A program made the position numbers and the translations under genes. The notes beneath the pieces are model-generated. The model did no database searches. It was given only the letters and a program-made list of their open reading frames with translations, and had not been told where the DNA came from. From Allodiplogaster sudhausi (taxonomy: Eukaryota; Nematoda; Chromadorea; Rhabditida; Diplogasteridae): 64,000 nt of DNA. Location of the stretch: contig CALZFC010000270.1 in assembly GCA_945643635.1 (NCBI GenBank), positions 2,597,501 through 2,661,500 on the forward strand, in the 5' to 3' direction. Shown here in pieces: positions 1 to 12,306 of this stretch; the first letter of the stretch is position 1, and every line of letters begins with the position of its first letter.

Positions 1-1373
1 GCGCCTCCAACATGCTCCGAGATATTTCTTTGAATGATTTATGTATGTCATTTATTAATGTAATAACAGTTATCAAGACTATTTAGTTTAGATCTTGAAC
101 TGTATAAACGTATCATTGCTTGATGAAATTTTGTGAAGTTTTAGAGTAATCGTTGATTTTAAGAATAATGTTTGGGAAGCTTTGGTGATCTCTTATCTCG
201 AACGCTCGATCACCAGTGATTTTATGTTGCGAGACGAAGGTGAGGGGGAAGAAGGAATAGAGCGGAGAAGAAGAGAAGAAAGAGATCAAGAAAGAAAGAG
301 GTTTAAAGAGAAGAAGAAAAAAATAGAAAAATAAAGTAGTTAATGATAGCGAGAGAGTGAGAGAGAAAGAGAGATAGAGAGATAGAGAGATAGAGAAAGA
401 GAAAAAAGAAAGTATAGGTGTCTCTGGTGTCTCAAGATGGACGGGGAAATGGCCATGAAAGAGGGGGGGGGGGCAGCTAGAAACAAGAAAGAATATAGTG
501 CAGTGAAGAGGAGGCGGCCTAAAGATGAAAGGAGAAAGCCCCGTTCATGGCTGCCCTTTCGTGTCTCCTCCATTCTTATAGCGCTCCTTTTGTTATGATC
601 ATTCTAGACCTCTCTTGGTATCATTCTCGTTGACTCTCCCTCTCTCCCTCTATCTCCATCGCTCTCTCTGCTCTGCTCTTTCTTCTTTGCTCTGCTTTCT
701 CTCCTCCTATCTCTCTCCCACTCTCTCTCTCCCTCTCTCTCTCTCTCTCCCTCTCTCTCCCTCTCTCATCGCATGACTACAATGTTTGGTCATGATTTTC
801 GCCGTTGCCTCCCTCATCACAAGGGTTTTCCTTTCCTCTCCTTCTCCGAAGCATTCCTGAGTCTTCCTTATGTGGCCAACAACCATTTCTGACTCATCCA
901 TCATTAGCAAAATAATATATGATATGTTCTTATCGTCCAAGTTCTTTGTATATATGTATGTGTATTTTACCTTGTACTTTTATTTTTACGAGTTTGTTTT
1001 GGAGACGGCTTAACATAAGGGAATATTGACATAATAATATGTCAGGTAAAAAGAAAAAAGAGCACAAAACGGTTCCACTTATTCATATTCGCCCCCGAAT
1101 TACATAGGAATCTTAAGTATTATTGATAAATGAATGAATTGAAACATAAATGCTGTTAAATGAAGCTGCCGTAATATTCTCGCATTTCCTGCCCCCTTTT
1201 CAAGCCGAGTCTCTCAAAATGATAAACTTACTCTCTCGCTTCCATGTTACAAGTAAGTGAGAGTGTGGCTTAATTAAATACTTGTCTCTCTCTCTCTCTC
1301 TCTCCTTTTTGTATCTCTTTCTCTCTCTCTCCATCTCTCTCTATGTCTCGCTCTCTCTCTCTGTCTCGCTCTG

Positions 1374-1429
<56 letters not shown>

Positions 1430-1430
1430 G
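1..1430. other. Non-coding, GA/CT-rich flank
   Basis: No supported exon was found. The stretch holds purine-rich DNA (about 240-415), pyrimidine-rich DNA (about 630-770) and a long (CT)n array at about 1285-1427. The last array runs straight into an acceptor (CTGTAG at 1425-1430) and so serves as the polypyrimidine tract of the first recognised exon. The rest is probably intron or upstream sequence of the gene that ends at 3010. Confidence 0.6.
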
Positions 1431-3010
1431 AAGCACGCCGATGGTACGTGAGAAGGAAGTGTCAACACGGTTGATGAGGCCGACCCTGCCAGAGATCGAC
1501 GTGGACCTCCTGATGCGCATGGTCGCAGAGTGGGACGCGTCGTGGGAGGTCGACGGCTCCATCAAGGTATTCCACCTATATTAGTTAAGTCAATTTATTA
1601 AAGTTTAGTTAAGTTTTAAGTTAATTAAGTCGTTACTTAAGTCAAGATAATTAAGTTAAGCTAATTAAGTTAAGTTAATTAAGTTTTTCGTTTCTTCTTC
1701 ATCTACACTTATTAATTCATGCAATTATATCATCGGCTCATATTCATCATACCATCAATTAATTTGTGTTAAACATTATATTTTTTCATTGAAAAGTGAA
1801 CATCGTTAAAGGTCGTTAAAAAGTGAGCTTTTACCTGAAAACAAGGTAATGGAGAAAAAAAATCTCATAACGTTCAGATCTTCGACGAGGGCATCGCACA
1901 GTACGCACTCACTGACGTCACTTCTCATCACATCTTCTACGGTATGGCCATCGATTACATCTTTTTGTTGCCTGAAAAACTCGCCCTTTATAGGATGCGT
2001 CAATGAGAGTTCGGCCATGTTCTAGGCCGTTAAGCAATGTTTTTTTCTTATTGTACATAGTGGAAGTAAGCAAAGAGAGAATGAGGAATAAATAAATGAG
2101 AGAGTATTCGTGGTGAGAGTGGAGTTTAAAGGAGGCCATAAGGGAAAAACTCCTACCACGAAGTCCCTGACGGATTTGGACGGAATGATAAAAAGAACGG
2201 AGTAAAGAATCAACAGAAATGGTGCTACTGCTCCTCGCCTCTCTCCCCAGAAACTTGTGGTTTGCACCACTGCCATGTGAACCAACGTTTTAAGAAAAAC
2301 CCGGCCAATGTTGGTTGCGCGCACTACATGTATGCAATTCGTCGGCATGACTCGGTTGGCCCCAGCGGCCACGGTGTTGCTGTATTAAAATTTTTTTGAA
2401 AATGGCGGGAAAATAAAATATTTGGGAATTCAAAGTAGAAAACAGTGTTAATTTCCTCAGGGCATGAAGGTTTTTGTGGCAACCCGATCAAATAAGGCGA
2501 AAAAAACAAGACACTATTTATTCGCCTCGGAACTCCTTTAAAGGGACACGAAATTCTACCATATTCTATTAGAATCCTCTCTGACTACGGTAGTCGCGTC
2601 TCTCAGGCAAAAAGGCGCGAATTCAAACTTGAATTTTTTTTTGTTAGCCTCACTCTGCCTCGGAAAGGCAAGCATGCGTTGCGCACTCGTGGCAGAGGAG
2701 CCGGCGGATGAACTGGACGAGAACGCAGAGAACACCTTCAGCCTTGTTCGTTTTATTTATATGTTTATTATTTACTTATTTATTTACTTGTTGTTGTTAT
2801 TATTTTTTTTGCAAAAATTTATTTTAATATATCATAAACATTCCTGCAGATCAGTTTATATTCTAATTTTAATTTTAATTTGTAAATGTTTTTGCTATCA
2901 TTTAGAAGACGTCAACCAAGCTTTCGCCGGAGCAACAAAAGCGACTCGCGACCCTGAAAGAGATCCTTTCTAGAAGAGGCTACCAATTCGCCGACGACTC
3001 TTCTGCATAG
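1431..3010 (+). CDS. Unrecognised gene, 3-prime end (4 exons)
   Basis: Four exons join in phase: 1431-1566, 1878-1941, 2648-2745 and 2906-3010, ending in TAG at 3008-3010. They encode about 134 residues, with an acidic stretch in exon 3 and a charged helical C-terminus (KLSPEQQKRLATLKEILSRR). All junctions are GT-AG (acceptors TGTAG, TTCAG, TTAG, TTTAG). The 5-prime end is missing: exon 1 starts one base into a codon. The family is not recognised. After exon 1 the intron carries an AT-rich repeat of TTAATTAAGT (about 1580-1690). The exon chain is well supported by phase, but the function is unknown. Confidence 0.6.
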
Positions 3011-3325
3011 TGTGACTGACTGGCATTGAGAGCATCTCATTTTTCAGCCATTTCACAAAATCGATAATCCGAAAAAAGAAAAGATATATGCTCAATAAGC
3101 TACTTCTGATGACGAAAAGACACACACATTCCGTATACGGATTTGGGAAAAAACATGTATTATATTGTTATCACGAATCACCTGAATATTGCTGTTTGCA
3201 ATGGAGTATGATAAATATTTAAATTAAACTTGTTTATTTAACTGCACCAATCATGCTGTTTTTGAGATAAAACAGAGATGTTCTCTTGGAAGTCAAATTG
3301 TCTTGTAAAAACTGTCTCGTACAAA

Positions 3326-3440
3326 TCGTTCAGTTCCATATCGTGCGGAAAACACAAATCGTTCAGTTCCATATAGTGCGAAAAACGCAAATTGTTCAGT
3401 TCCGTATAGTGCGGAAAACACAAATTGTTCTCTTTCCATG
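3326..3440. repeat. 33-bp tandem repeat, about 3.5 copies
   Basis: The unit contains CGTTCAGTTCCATATAGTGC followed by GGAAAACACAAA and repeats with a 33-bp period, so any reading frame through it is a periodic 11-residue pattern. It lies between the convergent ends of the genes at 3010 and 3680. No coding role is supported. Confidence 0.75.
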
Positions 3441-3679
3441 TAATGCGGAACACTGCGAGAGACAACTCCATGGTCATTTCCTTTACTTGACACAGTCATC
3501 AGAAGAGTGCGCGCTGGATGATGACTCGTGTTGCCGACTCGACAGGAGGGACCTTAAATTAGAAAAATAAATAAATATATATTTAAAAAAAAGTTAAAAA
3601 CTGTTTAGAAACTAGTATTTCATAATCCTGCTTTATTTAAGTTACAGTGTGTAATGAGTGACCTTTGAGAGACGCTCTG

Positions 3680-5167
3680 CTAGTCGTCCGACTTGCGACT
3701 CTTCTTCTCCTTATGACTCGTCGAGCGCTTCGACGTCCTCTGACGTTGGCTGTTACTCTTCCGGCTTCGCTCTGGTGCAAGGAGAAGAGATAAGTAAGAT
3801 AAATAAATAAAAAGTTACTGTAAACAATATTTATAGTAGACTATTGAAAGTATTACTTATAAGAATAATCTGTTCCGTTACTTAAAAAAAAGTATTCTTA
3901 AAAAGAACTTTCTCTCACCCGTCTTGTGGCTCTTCGATGTTTGAATGCTCTCTCGACTCGTCGTTGTCTCGTTGCTGTACTGTGGACGGCGGCGACTTTC
4001 CTGAAATGGCAGGAAGCTACAGTAATCTTTTTTTTTAGTGTGCCATCATTTCCACCTTGGCACTCTTCCCGTGAGCGGTCGACTCTTCCGGGGGCGGCGG
4101 CGGCGGTATCTGTTGCGGCGGTAGCTGTTTCAGCGATGTCGTGTCGTCAATACCGCGGACTTTCTCTGCAAATGGTTAATATGCGCATATATATATTTCC
4201 ACCGAGCTGGTTACTGTGAGCTCGAGGAAATATGAAATTAATTTTTTTCTGTTCGGCAAGTCAACTCATGCGTCGCGGTTCTAGACCTCACGCGTCGCGG
4301 TTCAAGACTCGACAACTAACGCATCGTGACGTATGTGCGCAGGCTCGCGGCCGATGCCTCCGGCTCCTCGGCGCTCTGCTGCTCGTTCGGCGCGCCTGTA
4401 AAGATGTTGATTTTATTGTATTAAGAAATTATAAAATATAGTTTCAATTAAGTTTTGTGGAAATTAATCTCTTTTACTTTGTATTACGCGCCCTTTAAAA
4501 TACAACCATTTTTATATTAAAATGCTATCAAAAGCACGGTCCTTCAGAGCATAAGAAAACGCGCGGTCTAATTCTGTTAGGAAAGTGTCCCATCGCGTGA
4601 CTGTTTCACGCGTTGCGGACCTAACAGGCGCTCGTGTTTCCTGCTTACACTGCGTAGCAGCCCACTATGGTACAGAATTAGGATGCACCTTCCCGCCAAT
4701 TTTGACTTCATACATATCGCGACTTTGCGTAGCAGCCCTATATGAATTTGAACATTCCGCGCGGTTTGAATGGCCGTGCAAAAGCGCTTTCAATTGGCGC
4801 TTAAGAATTATTTACACCATTTTTTTAAATAAATAATTATTATATATATATATATTCCGCACCATCTCCTTGTGGCGTGGCATGCGCATCTGAAGATGGA
4901 GTCACATGAGGAGCGGAAGAGGCAGCTGAAGTGGACGAAGGGACCTTGGAGCCCGCCTTGGCGCCCTTCTTACTCGTGCATGTGGCGAGGACAAGAATGA
5001 GACTCTGAAAATGGGAATATTGTTGATCTTTGGTCAACAATTTTTGGTCAATAATTTTTTTTGAAATGATGAAAAAAAATAATAAATAATAAGAATAAAG
5101 AAAAATATTAAACAAAAAATAATACAGCAAGGAAGAGAAGAATCAGCGCTGCGGCGTAGCAGAGCAT
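3680..5167 (-). CDS. Small basic, Ser/Arg/Lys-rich protein with N-terminal hydrophobic leader
   Basis: Six exons read on the minus strand in matching phase: 5126-5167 (ATG at 5167), 4863-5004, 4321-4395, 4056-4165, 3919-4000 and 3680-3771 (TAG at 3680). Together they give 180 aa. The first about 22 residues (MLCYAAALILLFLA continuing SLILVLA) form a signal peptide or membrane anchor. Then follow a Lys/Ser/Pro-rich stretch, an acidic patch, a poly-proline run (IPPPPPP) and an RS/RK-rich tail ending KKSRKSDD. It is probably secreted or single-pass. No family is recognised. The exon 3 donor (ATGC|GTTAGT) starts a short tandem repeat of the same junction. Exon phases agree throughout, which is the main support. 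Confidence 0.6.
4255..4330. repeat. Tandem repeat containing the 5-prime splice site
   Basis: On the minus strand the exon 3 donor GATGC|GTTAG is followed by two imperfect copies, GACGC|GTGAG and GACGC|ATGAG, each preceded by a related AACCGC context. Period is about 22-29 bp. Confidence 0.55.
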
Positions 5168-5827
5168 TGAGACGCAGAGAGAAGTCGGCGCGAGAGCGAG
5201 GAAGATGAAGAGACGCAGAGGAGAAAGAGGAAGGGAGAGCGAGAGCAGATGCGAGACGCAACCTTCCGAGCTGCGCAATGATAGGTGAAATGACACTGGA
5301 TCGCTGTCATTTCTTCAAAGGAATTGTGGAAAGTGCATACAAAGTATTCAAAAATCGTATTATGAGATCGTGCGTATTGATGAAATATGTGCAAATTCAC
5401 TGGTTCAGATGCTCCAGAACTCCTGTAATTCATAAATTTAATAGTTTCGTTATAACTTCAGTAACTTTTTTTTTAAAAAATAATCTTTAGCTTCATGCCA
5501 TATTAAGAAATATCGTTAATGTGAACTCCTTATATAACCAGTTCCAACCTTCGCTCCAAAGAAGGCGTTTATATTTTTTTATCTGATCAAGTTCGCTGAG
5601 AAGATATGTGATTTTTGTGTTGTTTGCTTTGAATTGCATATAAATATTAACTCGTTAAATGTAGTTCCCTTTAGTATGCAGTTCAACAACAGCATTCGAT
5701 TAGACACGTGGACAAATGTTGAGAAACACGAGTTTGCCGGTTCAATGTTTTAAGGCCGTAAAAAAGTTACACCAATGGTGTTTTGAAGTATGCAGTTGGT
5801 TTACTCTGAAAATAAGGGTAAGGATAC

Positions 5828-5864
<37 letters not shown>

Positions 5865-6225
5865 AATTGAGATAGAGGGAGAGACAGACAGAGAGAGATA
5901 GAGAGAGAGAGATAATAGAGAATGAGGGAAATGAGAGAGAGAGAGAGAGAGAGAGTTAAAAAGAGGGTGAGACAGACTGGTGGTGATGGCTACTTCTAAG
6001 TGTTTCTCTCTTTCTCTCCTGCGCGCGTTTTCATTCCACATTGGCCGGCACCAACTGTTACTGCAATCCCGGTGAGAGGAGAAGAACAACTGGGATTAGA
6101 AAGTGAGAGAGAGAGAGAGGGTGTGAGAGAACAGAGAGAAAGAGAGTGTTGAAAATTGCATTAGCGAAGTGAACAGAGACGAAGAGAATCTGAGATTGGT
6201 TAGACAAATAGAATCAAAAGTGAAT

Positions 6226-6267
<42 letters not shown>

Positions 6268-7185
6268 GAGAGACAGGGAGACAGGGAGAGAGAGAGATGT
6301 GACGGAAATCCAGTCGAATGGAAAAGGTATGTGAGATGGCCTCCGCGACTGCCAGAGGCCAAAGCGCATCTCCTCACATGATCAGCTGATATCTTCCTCA
6401 TGTCCCAGGCCACCTCTAGACGGATTACTCTCTGACTCTGATGAGTCTTGAGAGAGCAAAACCTATCCTATTTCTCCCCTAAGGTCACACCTCTTGTCCA
6501 GGTCACTTGATGTCTTAAAAAAATCTTCACATCTCCTCTGATTCCTCATGATTGGCAAACATTTGAGAGGTTTTTTTTAAATATAAAATAAGCGGAATAC
6601 ATGCATTTTTAGCTTAAATTTAATTTTGTTGTTGACAGTCTAATATCCTTTTTCATTAAATTTCTTTGAAGTTGAAACGTTTCTAATCTTCCTGAAAATA
6701 AAGCTTGATGCTGATGGATTCTTTTAAAATAGAGGATGCTAGCCTTGTCTAAATATGGTGCCAGTCTACACTTTAGTGCGCATGTAAAATTCATGTATTA
6801 AATTGGTGCGCATTTTGAATTAGCCACACCAACTCGCATTTCAGTCGCGCAAACAATGTCATCAAATTTGAATATAGCTTATTACTGCTAATGGCATCGT
6901 TGTATTATGCTAAGAAGTAATTCACTTGCTGTAGACTAACAGGCTGTTAGTTGCACAGCAAAGTTTGCGTCATTGACCCGCTTGCGAAACACTTTCCAGC
7001 ACGTTCTTGGCTTCTTGGCCACGTTGTTTCGTGGTCGATTTGCTCGTTCCTTTTCGCGTTTTTTTCTCGTTCGTGCTGTTTTTATTCATTTAATTATTTA
7101 TTTGTTATAATAGAATGAGTGATTGCTACTGAGATGTACTCAGTCGAATTCGGGGTGCCCCTTCCTATTTCTTTATTCTGGCCCA
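5168..7185. other. Divergent intergenic region with (GA)n arrays
   Basis: This separates the start of the minus-strand leader-peptide gene (5167) from the start of bec-1 (7186), so it should contain both promoters. It carries (GA)n arrays at about 5825-5955, 6105-6120 and 6230-6298. I saw no exon with supported splice sites and no RNA gene. Confidence 0.6.
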
Positions 7186-8740
7186 ATGACTGCTGCTCAG
7201 ATGTCCTCAGCCGGGGTAGCCGTGCCTTCCTCCTCCACCACGCCTCCGTATGCGTCGTCGCCCACCGATTCAGCTTCCAGAATTCCGTCAGGATTTTAAA
7301 AGCCAATTTCTTCTTTCTTATTTTCTCTATAGATTCATTAGATTAACTATACAAAACCCTTAGTGTGAACATGGAAAATGTTATTTGCATTAAAAAAAGT
7401 GTCTCTTTAAAACAATGATTTTTTTCAAGTGTTTCATCCTCACCGCCGCCCAAACCCGTCAAATGCATGAACTGCTACGTGACTATGCGCGTGGATGAGA
7501 GCTACGCGCGCACCAAGGACGAGTCACCGCCGAGATCGGTGAGAGAATCTATGAGAATCTATTGAACTCTCAGTTTACCTTTTTGTTATATTATTTATAT
7601 ATTTTTATGATTCCACTGATCCCATCTAACAGAATGTTCTCTTTATTAGTAATTCTTCCCATGAGATTGCCATTTATTTGTCGGATAACGAATCTTTTCT
7701 GTATGCAGTCGCGAACTCAGCGGACAGTTTCACGGCTAAAGGCTGGATCACCAAAAGAAAAATAAAAGAAATGGACAGTAACAAGTTAGGATGTCGGGCC
7801 CAGGGATGTCCAAAGAAAAAAAAAAACCCGGCCGGGGCAAAGTTTTGAACACATCCCTGATCGTGTCCGTCTCAGGATGGCTCCTCCGGCTCGTCTTCTG
7901 GCCGTTGTTCTGCGCCAAATTCAAATTTGAATTTGGCACCAGAAGAGGACAACGACACGACGGCCACGGACGAGGCGAACCGGCCCAAGAATCTTATCAC
8001 ACTCATTGCCGACTCCCGAGTGCCCCTCGATGCGCCGATCTGCAAGGTATTTATTTCTATTAAAAAAAAAACGATATCCATTTTATCCCTATTTAATTGC
8101 CATGTATGTAATTCAGTAATACTGAGAAAAAGTTCTTCGAAAATATTTTATATACTATAGCCATATTTGAAGTTCCCTTCGTGTTCTCATGCTTTTATTG
8201 TTAGGCAATTAATTTGAAGTAAAGAGAGTATCATCGTTCTTTTACCCCTATTTTATTGTCACGTAATTAATATATGTAAAAAATAGTATTAAAAAAATAT
8301 TTGTTTAGTGCTCTCTGCGTATTGTCATGCTTTTATTGTTAGCTATCAATTTGAAGTAGAAAAAAGTATAATCGGTTATTAATGGACCTGAAAATCATTT
8401 AAAATGGGCAAACATGGCATGCCGGTGGTTTTCCCTTCCCATTCTTGTCATATATATATATGAGCTGTTGATATCAAAACGATTAACAGCCTCTCGGCAT
8501 TCGTGAAAAAAAAAATACTATTCGTTTATGCGCGCTCCAAAAGTATTTGCTGTTTGAAGTCTTTTTTTCATAAAGGTGCTATTTAAGAAAAAAATTGGCG
8601 CCAAAATTTAAATTTTCAAAAGTGTCTTTTAAGGAGTGCGCCGACGCGCTGCTCACCGGCATGGACGCGCAGCTGCTGGCACTCGAAGACGACTGCATCA
8701 AGTATCGCTCGCTCATCGATGACATCAGGTCGGAAACAAC

Positions 8741-8788
<48 letters not shown>

Positions 8789-9874
8789 GTTTGAGGACCC
8801 AGCGCCGAACCTGGTGGAAGTAGGAAGTGGATAATAAAAAATCAAAGTGGCAGTAGTGGATATAGGGCCCGGAAATCAGGGCGTCAGGATTGGTTATAGG
8901 TTGAAAAGCGAGTTTCTGTTAAAATGTACTCCAAAAACGGTGGTGGATTATGGAGCGTTAAGGAGGTCCAAAATCAGAGTTGGTTTTCCATTTCATCCCT
9001 GGGTCAAGCAGCTAATCGGTTACTGTATGTTACGGTATATAGTTTCTGTAACCAATTTTGGGTATATCTTTTATGGATATTATATTTAAAAAAAATAGCT
9101 GGATATATGTGTATATAACTTTGACAAGTCTAAGAGATCACCCGTGCCTATTATTATTATTAATATGAATCAAATAGTGAGTATCTTGTGAGGAATAAAA
9201 AGATGTTTAAATGTTGTTTTTTTTTAAGATCTCGCCACTCTGATTCCGACGTTACAGAGTATCGATCGGCACTGGAGAAGCTCAAGGTAATTATTGAATA
9301 AGCTCAGGGTAATCTTTTTAAGCTCAAGGTAATATTTGTTAGTTCAGGGTAATATCTTTGAGCTCGAGGTAAAATTTGAGCTCCAAGTAGTCTCTGAGCA
9401 CTTTATTTATGGTGAAAGCCTTCATATTAATTTTTTTAATGAAAAAGGCATTTTCTCAACTTATGAAAGTCTTCCAGATTTCGGAAGCTCTTCCATTTTT
9501 GCCCCTAAATGAGATTGATTGCAAAGATTTACTAATAGAAGAGCGATGGAAAAAAGGTTCGGAGAGAAAAGAAACCTAGGTATTTACCTAAGTATTTTCG
9601 CTCTGCAGATCACTATCATTGAACAATTGATGCTGTCATTATGTGTCTTAGTCTATGTCAAGAAGGTTGTGTTGTGACTGACAAGGGAGCACGTATTCTA
9701 CCCCCATTTCGTAACACCCCAACCTATTCGGGCCTAAGTCGCTCACGTGTTATCTTCCCAAATGTTCCTTCGCTTATCTCTTATCTCTCCTGTCTAGTTT
9801 CATCCTTAGAGTCTTGTTTATTTCGTTTGCTTCCCTCATGATCTCGCCCTTTTTGTTCCAGAACAACTGTTTTG

Positions 9875-9927
<53 letters not shown>

Positions 9928-10251
9928 ATCTCCTCTCTTCTACCCGGAGCACCTCGGCGTTCGCAAACTCGTGGTTCAATTAATTGGAAGTAAATAAGGG
10001 TATATGTCAAAGTCCTAGAAGGTCATTGGATAATTAGTTTATACTTCTATGCTATTCCTATTTGTTTCTTAAATGTATACCTTCCGAATTGCAGTTCCTT
10101 TTCCCTTTCCAAGTGCCATGGCCTCTTGTTTTTGTCTCGTGTTCCTTAGAGAAGCAAAAGCACATCCCTGGTGCAAGTCAAGAGCACGAGTCTAGTTTGT
10201 GCTATTTCCTCTTTTGCTCTGATCCCGTCCTACCTCTCTCTTACTCTCTTT

Positions 10252-10291
<40 letters not shown>

Positions 10292-10646
10292 AGCTCTTTC
10301 TATCTCTGTCTCTGTTTCTCTCTCGCACTCTCTAACAACTACACTCTCTCCTTGCTACTACCTTACTTTGTTCCGTCCTTCATCGTCCATTTGTTCCTTT
10401 TCTCTGCGCATCCACTTTGAGTCCTTGCACCTTCCTGTCTGCATGGACTCTTCTTGTAATTGGCCTTGCATTAATAGCCTTCTCTCTGCCTCTCTCTCTT
10501 TCTCTCTGTCACTCTTTATGACTCCCAGCAGTCAATCCCCTATTTGCCTGCCACCCGCAGGGCGTCTGGCTCGGGTGTCCTTTTAGACTCGTCTTTGTAT
10601 GCTTCCTGTATCTCTCCTTCTCTCTCTCTTTCCTTGTCTCTCTCTG

Positions 10647-10683
<37 letters not shown>

Positions 10684-11060
10684 TTCCCTACTCTACTAGC
10701 ACTCTCTTCTCAAGGCATAATACCGGAATTGCTCTTCCCCCGTCTCCCACTCCCTTCTTCACTTCCTGCCGCTCTTTGATCCTCATCTTTCTTCCCGTTC
10801 GCAATAATCCCAGACTGTTCTTTCTTCCTTTCATCTCTTTTCACGCGACACTACGAACTCTTATCAATGGTATCTTCTCACGCGACTACTACTTCCTCTA
10901 ACCACTCCCTCCAACTTTCTACTTTTTACCTCTCTAGTTGACTTCTTTGCCCTCTCCCTGCCTCTCTCTCCCTCTCTCTTTCATCCTCTTCCTTCATTCT
11001 CTCTCTTTCTCTCTCTACCCCATCTCTCTCATCTCTCTCTCACTCTCTCTCCTTCTCTCT

Positions 11061-11098
<38 letters not shown>

Positions 11099-11654
11099 CC
11101 CGTCTACCTTGCAAGATCAGCCCACGCTGAAGCTGATCCCCGAGGACGCCTCCTGGCCTGACCGATGGCCTGGGAAGTCCATCCGTCCGAACCAGTTGCT
11201 GTCTGGAGATATCAGGAGACATTAGAAGCGAAGAAGCTGACTAGCCATCTTTGAACTTTCCGTTCTGTTTGAAGGGACAAGTGGCCGTGTGTGACGTAGA
11301 TCTGGGGAAGTGGAGAGAGAGATGAGAGAACGTAAACGAGAGAGATAGAGAAAAAGGGAGAGATGACGAGGGAGAGAGAGAATGAAGGGAGGGGGAGAGA
11401 CGAGAGAGAGAGAGAAAGAGAGAGGGGCGATGAGAGAGAGAGCGAGAGAGCGAGAGAGCAATTAGCAAACGACTGATGATCCTTGATCCAGTTACGGATG
11501 AGGCTTGCCCCTCCCCAGGGCTCCTCTCAACCCATTCAGGACTCTGCTAGACCCGGACATGTTCCACCCCTCACAGCTACGAACTAACGAACTGCGCAAC
11601 CTAGGCGGTCCACTTGAATGTTTCTTTCTCTCTCTCTCGCTCTGTCTGCCTCTT

Positions 11655-11707
<53 letters not shown>

Positions 11708-12264
11708 TCCCTTCTCGCTTTTATCTCTGTGTTGCAACTATATACCTTTCGCTTGAGCCACGTGTATATGTCGATTGTCTCTGCTTTTATCGGAGAAATT
11801 TATAAGAAATTTAGATACTTGTTACTTTTAGACGTATTTTTCTGAAGTTGTTATGAAGAATGAAGGCAGAAAGCGAGTTTTTCTTTGTTCGTGGTCATTT
11901 TCGACTCCCTGGTCGCTCTCTACCTTTTCCGTTCTAAATGAGAATCGCATCTCTCGTTCTCTCTATGCCTTTCTTTCTCTCTCTCTGTCTCTTTCTCTCT
12001 CTCTTTCTCTCTCCCTCTGTCTCCGTCAGTGTCGCTGGGCTTCTATAACTCTCTCGTCTCCCGCACTCCTTCTCTATCCCGCACTCTCTCACTTGACTGT
12101 TATTTGGCGATTACTTATCTATCTCTGATTCCTTTTGTTTTCTGATCATTGCGTAGCCAGAAGGTCTGGATAGAAGAATGATTTTCTTACTGTACATGTT
12201 TTCCCACCGACAAAGGTATTCACAGCAAACAATTGATTCTAATATGCAGTCATACATTGAATTT

Positions 12265-12306
<42 letters not shown>

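Noticed and set aside
7711..7790. Extra bec-1 exon with ADSFT (BH3-like)
   Set aside because: No donor/acceptor choice keeps phase with exons 7430-7538 and 7876-8046, which already join in phase without it.
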